Assembly: GCA_026874595.1 (NCBI GenBank) | Contig: CM049309.1 | Span: 74,630,426-74,694,425, forward strand | Direction of reading: 5' to 3' | Source of the DNA: Sipunculus nudus | Taxonomy: Eukaryota > Annelida > Sipuncula > Golfingiida > Sipunculidae | DNA: 64,000 nucleotides | In this document: positions 61,801-64,000 of the stretch, piece by piece | Numbering within the stretch: the stretch's first letter is position 1 | How the letters are laid out: each line of letters opens with the position of its first letter | Program-made: the position numbers and the translations under genes | The notes under the pieces: model-generated | Seen by the model: only the letters and a program-made list of their open reading frames with translations | Databases searched by the model: none | Told to the model about the DNA's origin: nothing

Positions 61801-63246
61801 AAATGCAGTATATTGAGGTGATCTCCATAAATGGTCATCTGTTTTTAAGGATCTATACTCTACATCTTTCCAAGGTGTTTATGGAAACTGTAATACAAAT
61901 GTTAAAATATCATTTTAGTAAAGAATTATTTTGATTGTTTCCACAGTATAAATATGAAAGCATATTGAAAGTAGTGTGCTATATAAAAGTCTATATATTT
62001 GAAACCCAAATCCTTGGGGGGATAAAGTGTGTATGGAGAATATGTTGAGTGTTGAATGTTCAAAGCCCAGTGTTACAAAGTTTGAATGATATTTTTGAGG
62101 GATATTGAGTGTCTGTGTATAAACCTGTGGTCATCCTGATGCTTGAGTAGATGTTATGATAACTGGTACACGTATGAATCAGAAATGTGGCCCTCCAAAG
62201 ACTGGAAAGCAAATATGGATTTTTTACTTGAGGCATGAGTTATAATTGATGGATAGAACCTGTCCCTAATTCCAAACACAGAAAATTGATTTCTGTCAGT
62301 TATATACATCCCTGAAAAAATGGTGAATTCTGTGAGAGTAAATATGAGGATAACACCCACACCAGTTATTATATCAGTATCAGATTTGGAAAACCATGTG
62401 GTTACATAGAGCTTAGAGGAGCACAGTTAAATCAGGAAGAACAACACAGTTTTCCATTGTGTACTTATCAGATTAAATCTCTGATTCGCTGGACACCTCA
62501 ATGCCTGTGTAAAACAAAGCCCATGTCAGGGACAGTACAAAAATCTTTGTTTCAAAACTGATACCATGTGTCTAAAACCAATCCTGTCCATTTCCATTAA
62601 TGCTGACCTCACAAAACTTTTGAAAACTCCCATGGGGGCTGCCATTATGCATACATACTCAAACCCCATGTGTTGTATATTGGGAAAAATAAGGGTAAAC
62701 TGCTAGTACATATAATTATAAAATAAATAACGTGATATTAACACTCCCCTCCAAAGCCATCTCCAGTTCCTGGTGTTTATAAATTCCTCTCTTAAAGGCA
62801 TATACGGAAGACATATCCCTTGACAGTGCTACTCTACACCACAGTAGTCCAGGAGACCCAGACTTTTTTTTCTTCCAATTTATTTATTAATTAATTAATA
62901 TACCAAAAAATCCAGTGATAGAATATATAAGAATTTAGTTTTGAATAAACTCAGACATGCCATAGACTTGAAATTTATGAAGTCACAGCTTTTAAAAAGG
63001 CAGACTAGAAAATTAAGCCACAGCTTAGAAAACTGCAGACTGGAAATATGAAAAGTCAAAGCATCATAAACTTCAAATTAATTCTCACCTCTTTACTAAA
63101 TTATATTTGAGCTGTCAAAAACACCTGACAAATTTTAAACAATGATCAACAGATCTTTTAACATTTCCTATATGCCATAAATAAAACCTAAAAGCTTTGA
63201 CTATTTGTCACTAAGACTATATTCAGAGAAAATGTTTTTTGTAAGG
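52804..63246. other. Plain intronic or intergenic DNA; no gene supported
   Basis: Mostly AT-rich sequence with a 13-base G run at 58236-58248. A few exon-like stretches (near 57290-57560, 58998-59186 and 60758-60803) were examined but lack recognisable protein similarity or consistent splice structure. Confidence 0.5.
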
Positions 63247-63356
63247 CTCAGTTTGTCCTTTTACAAAGAATAAAGGGTTTCAGAAAATAGGGGGTATGTA
63301 TCTCAGTTTGTCTTTTTACAAAGAATAAAGGGTTTCAGAAAATAGGGGGTGTGTAT
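63247..63356. repeat. 55-bp tandem duplication
   Basis: CTCAGTTTGTC is followed by 'acaaagaataaagggtttca' and 'gaaaatagggggt', and the block occurs twice, starting at 63247 and 63302, with only a couple of differences. Confidence 0.85.
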
Positions 63357-64000
63357 CTTATTTTCCCTTTATTACAAGACTGTTGTGAAGTCAAAATTCC
63401 ATGCCCCCTTAAACCAGCTGTTGCACATGAAGTCTTTTATTGGCTTCAGTTGCTGGAGTGTACACTTCCTATTCATCCAAGAAAATGTAGAAAATTGCAG
63501 AAAATATTCAACACAAACAGCAGTCTTTTATGCCACCTGAGGCTATCATGCCACAGCCAGTCAGAGCCAGCCAAACCATATTCTCTTTGGAATTATCTTG
63601 ATGGATGTTTCCCCTTTTGAATATTAATGTAACCCCGTGACCCTAAGGTTCCATGATCAGTACACATATAATTTTCATGAATGGCAAATAATAGCAGGAC
63701 AGTAAATAAGATTAACTTTGTCAGTTGTGATTAAGTAACAGGAGGGCAGAGACAACACCATGGTTAATTAGTATATATTTATTGTTTCACTTATAAAATA
63801 CTAATTTATCTGTAAATCAAACCTTTTTAATCTTTGATTATGATACTTGTGCCCACCCAGCCAAATGTCAAAATAATATCAAGAGACATTTTCTGTACTC
63901 TTTTTCAATTACTTGAACTTAGAAATCAAAGAATAAACCTTTATCACTGTGGCAGATCCATAAAAAATTTAAATTCAAGATTGCTGATATACCTGTATTA
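63357..64000. other. End of window; nothing recognised
   Basis: AT-rich sequence. Two overlapping frames near 63350-63620 lack any recognisable protein similarity. Confidence 0.5.

Overview
This is animal nuclear DNA: AT-rich, with short coding islands bounded by GT/GC-AG introns and no bacterial-type operons. The repeat families point to a lophotrochozoan, most likely a mollusc and perhaps a bivalve. That is an inference from repeat style (the TTTTAGCTCAGCTGACT and ATGCCCCCGCC elements, and the 'atatctcgggaaccgtttgac' units), not a species match.

One gene can be supported. Eleven plus-strand exons between about 574 and 21697 join in frame, with compatible phases at every junction, into roughly 580 residues of an SZT2 orthologue. 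SZT2 is the largest subunit of KICSTOR, which anchors GATOR1 on lysosomes to restrain mTORC1. The piece corresponds to about residues 380-960 of the human protein, judged from memory. The 5' exons lie upstream of the window. The last exon seen ends at 21697 with a good donor, and I find no further SZT2 exon in the remaining 42.3 kb, so that tract is probably one very large intron. Intron 3 (2151-15918) is also long and is mostly transposon. Intron 6 uses a GC donor.

Repeats explain most of 1-47.4 kb. Four families with unrelated sequences (called A, B, C and D here) share one end design. A near-perfect 5' hairpin with a three-base loop comes first. The left arm of that hairpin is repeated, inverted, near the 3' end. 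A second stem-loop follows, and the element stops at CTAGTT (CTTGTT in A). Inside are tandem repeat arrays: 280-bp units made of 149+131 bp halves in B, 180-183 bp in C, and about 660-680 bp in A. This resembles non-autonomous Helentron-type rolling-circle elements and the bivalve 'pearl' class. Elements are nested repeatedly: B in A, B in D, and A plus a TIR transposon plus a second TIR transposon in A. One nested B copy has its paralogous empty site in the same window.

Other mobile DNA comprises a 2.2-kb hAT-like element with a broken BED-type zinc finger, a 650-bp Mutator-like element inside it, a 1.4-kb pogo/Tigger-like element, a 722-bp palindrome-rich TIR element and two tRNA-derived SINE heads. 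From 47.4 kb to the end the sequence is comparatively plain intronic or intergenic DNA. The most interesting signal is the shared hairpin-switch architecture: in all four families the single imperfection in the 5' hairpin is repaired when the left arm pairs with the distal 3' copy instead.
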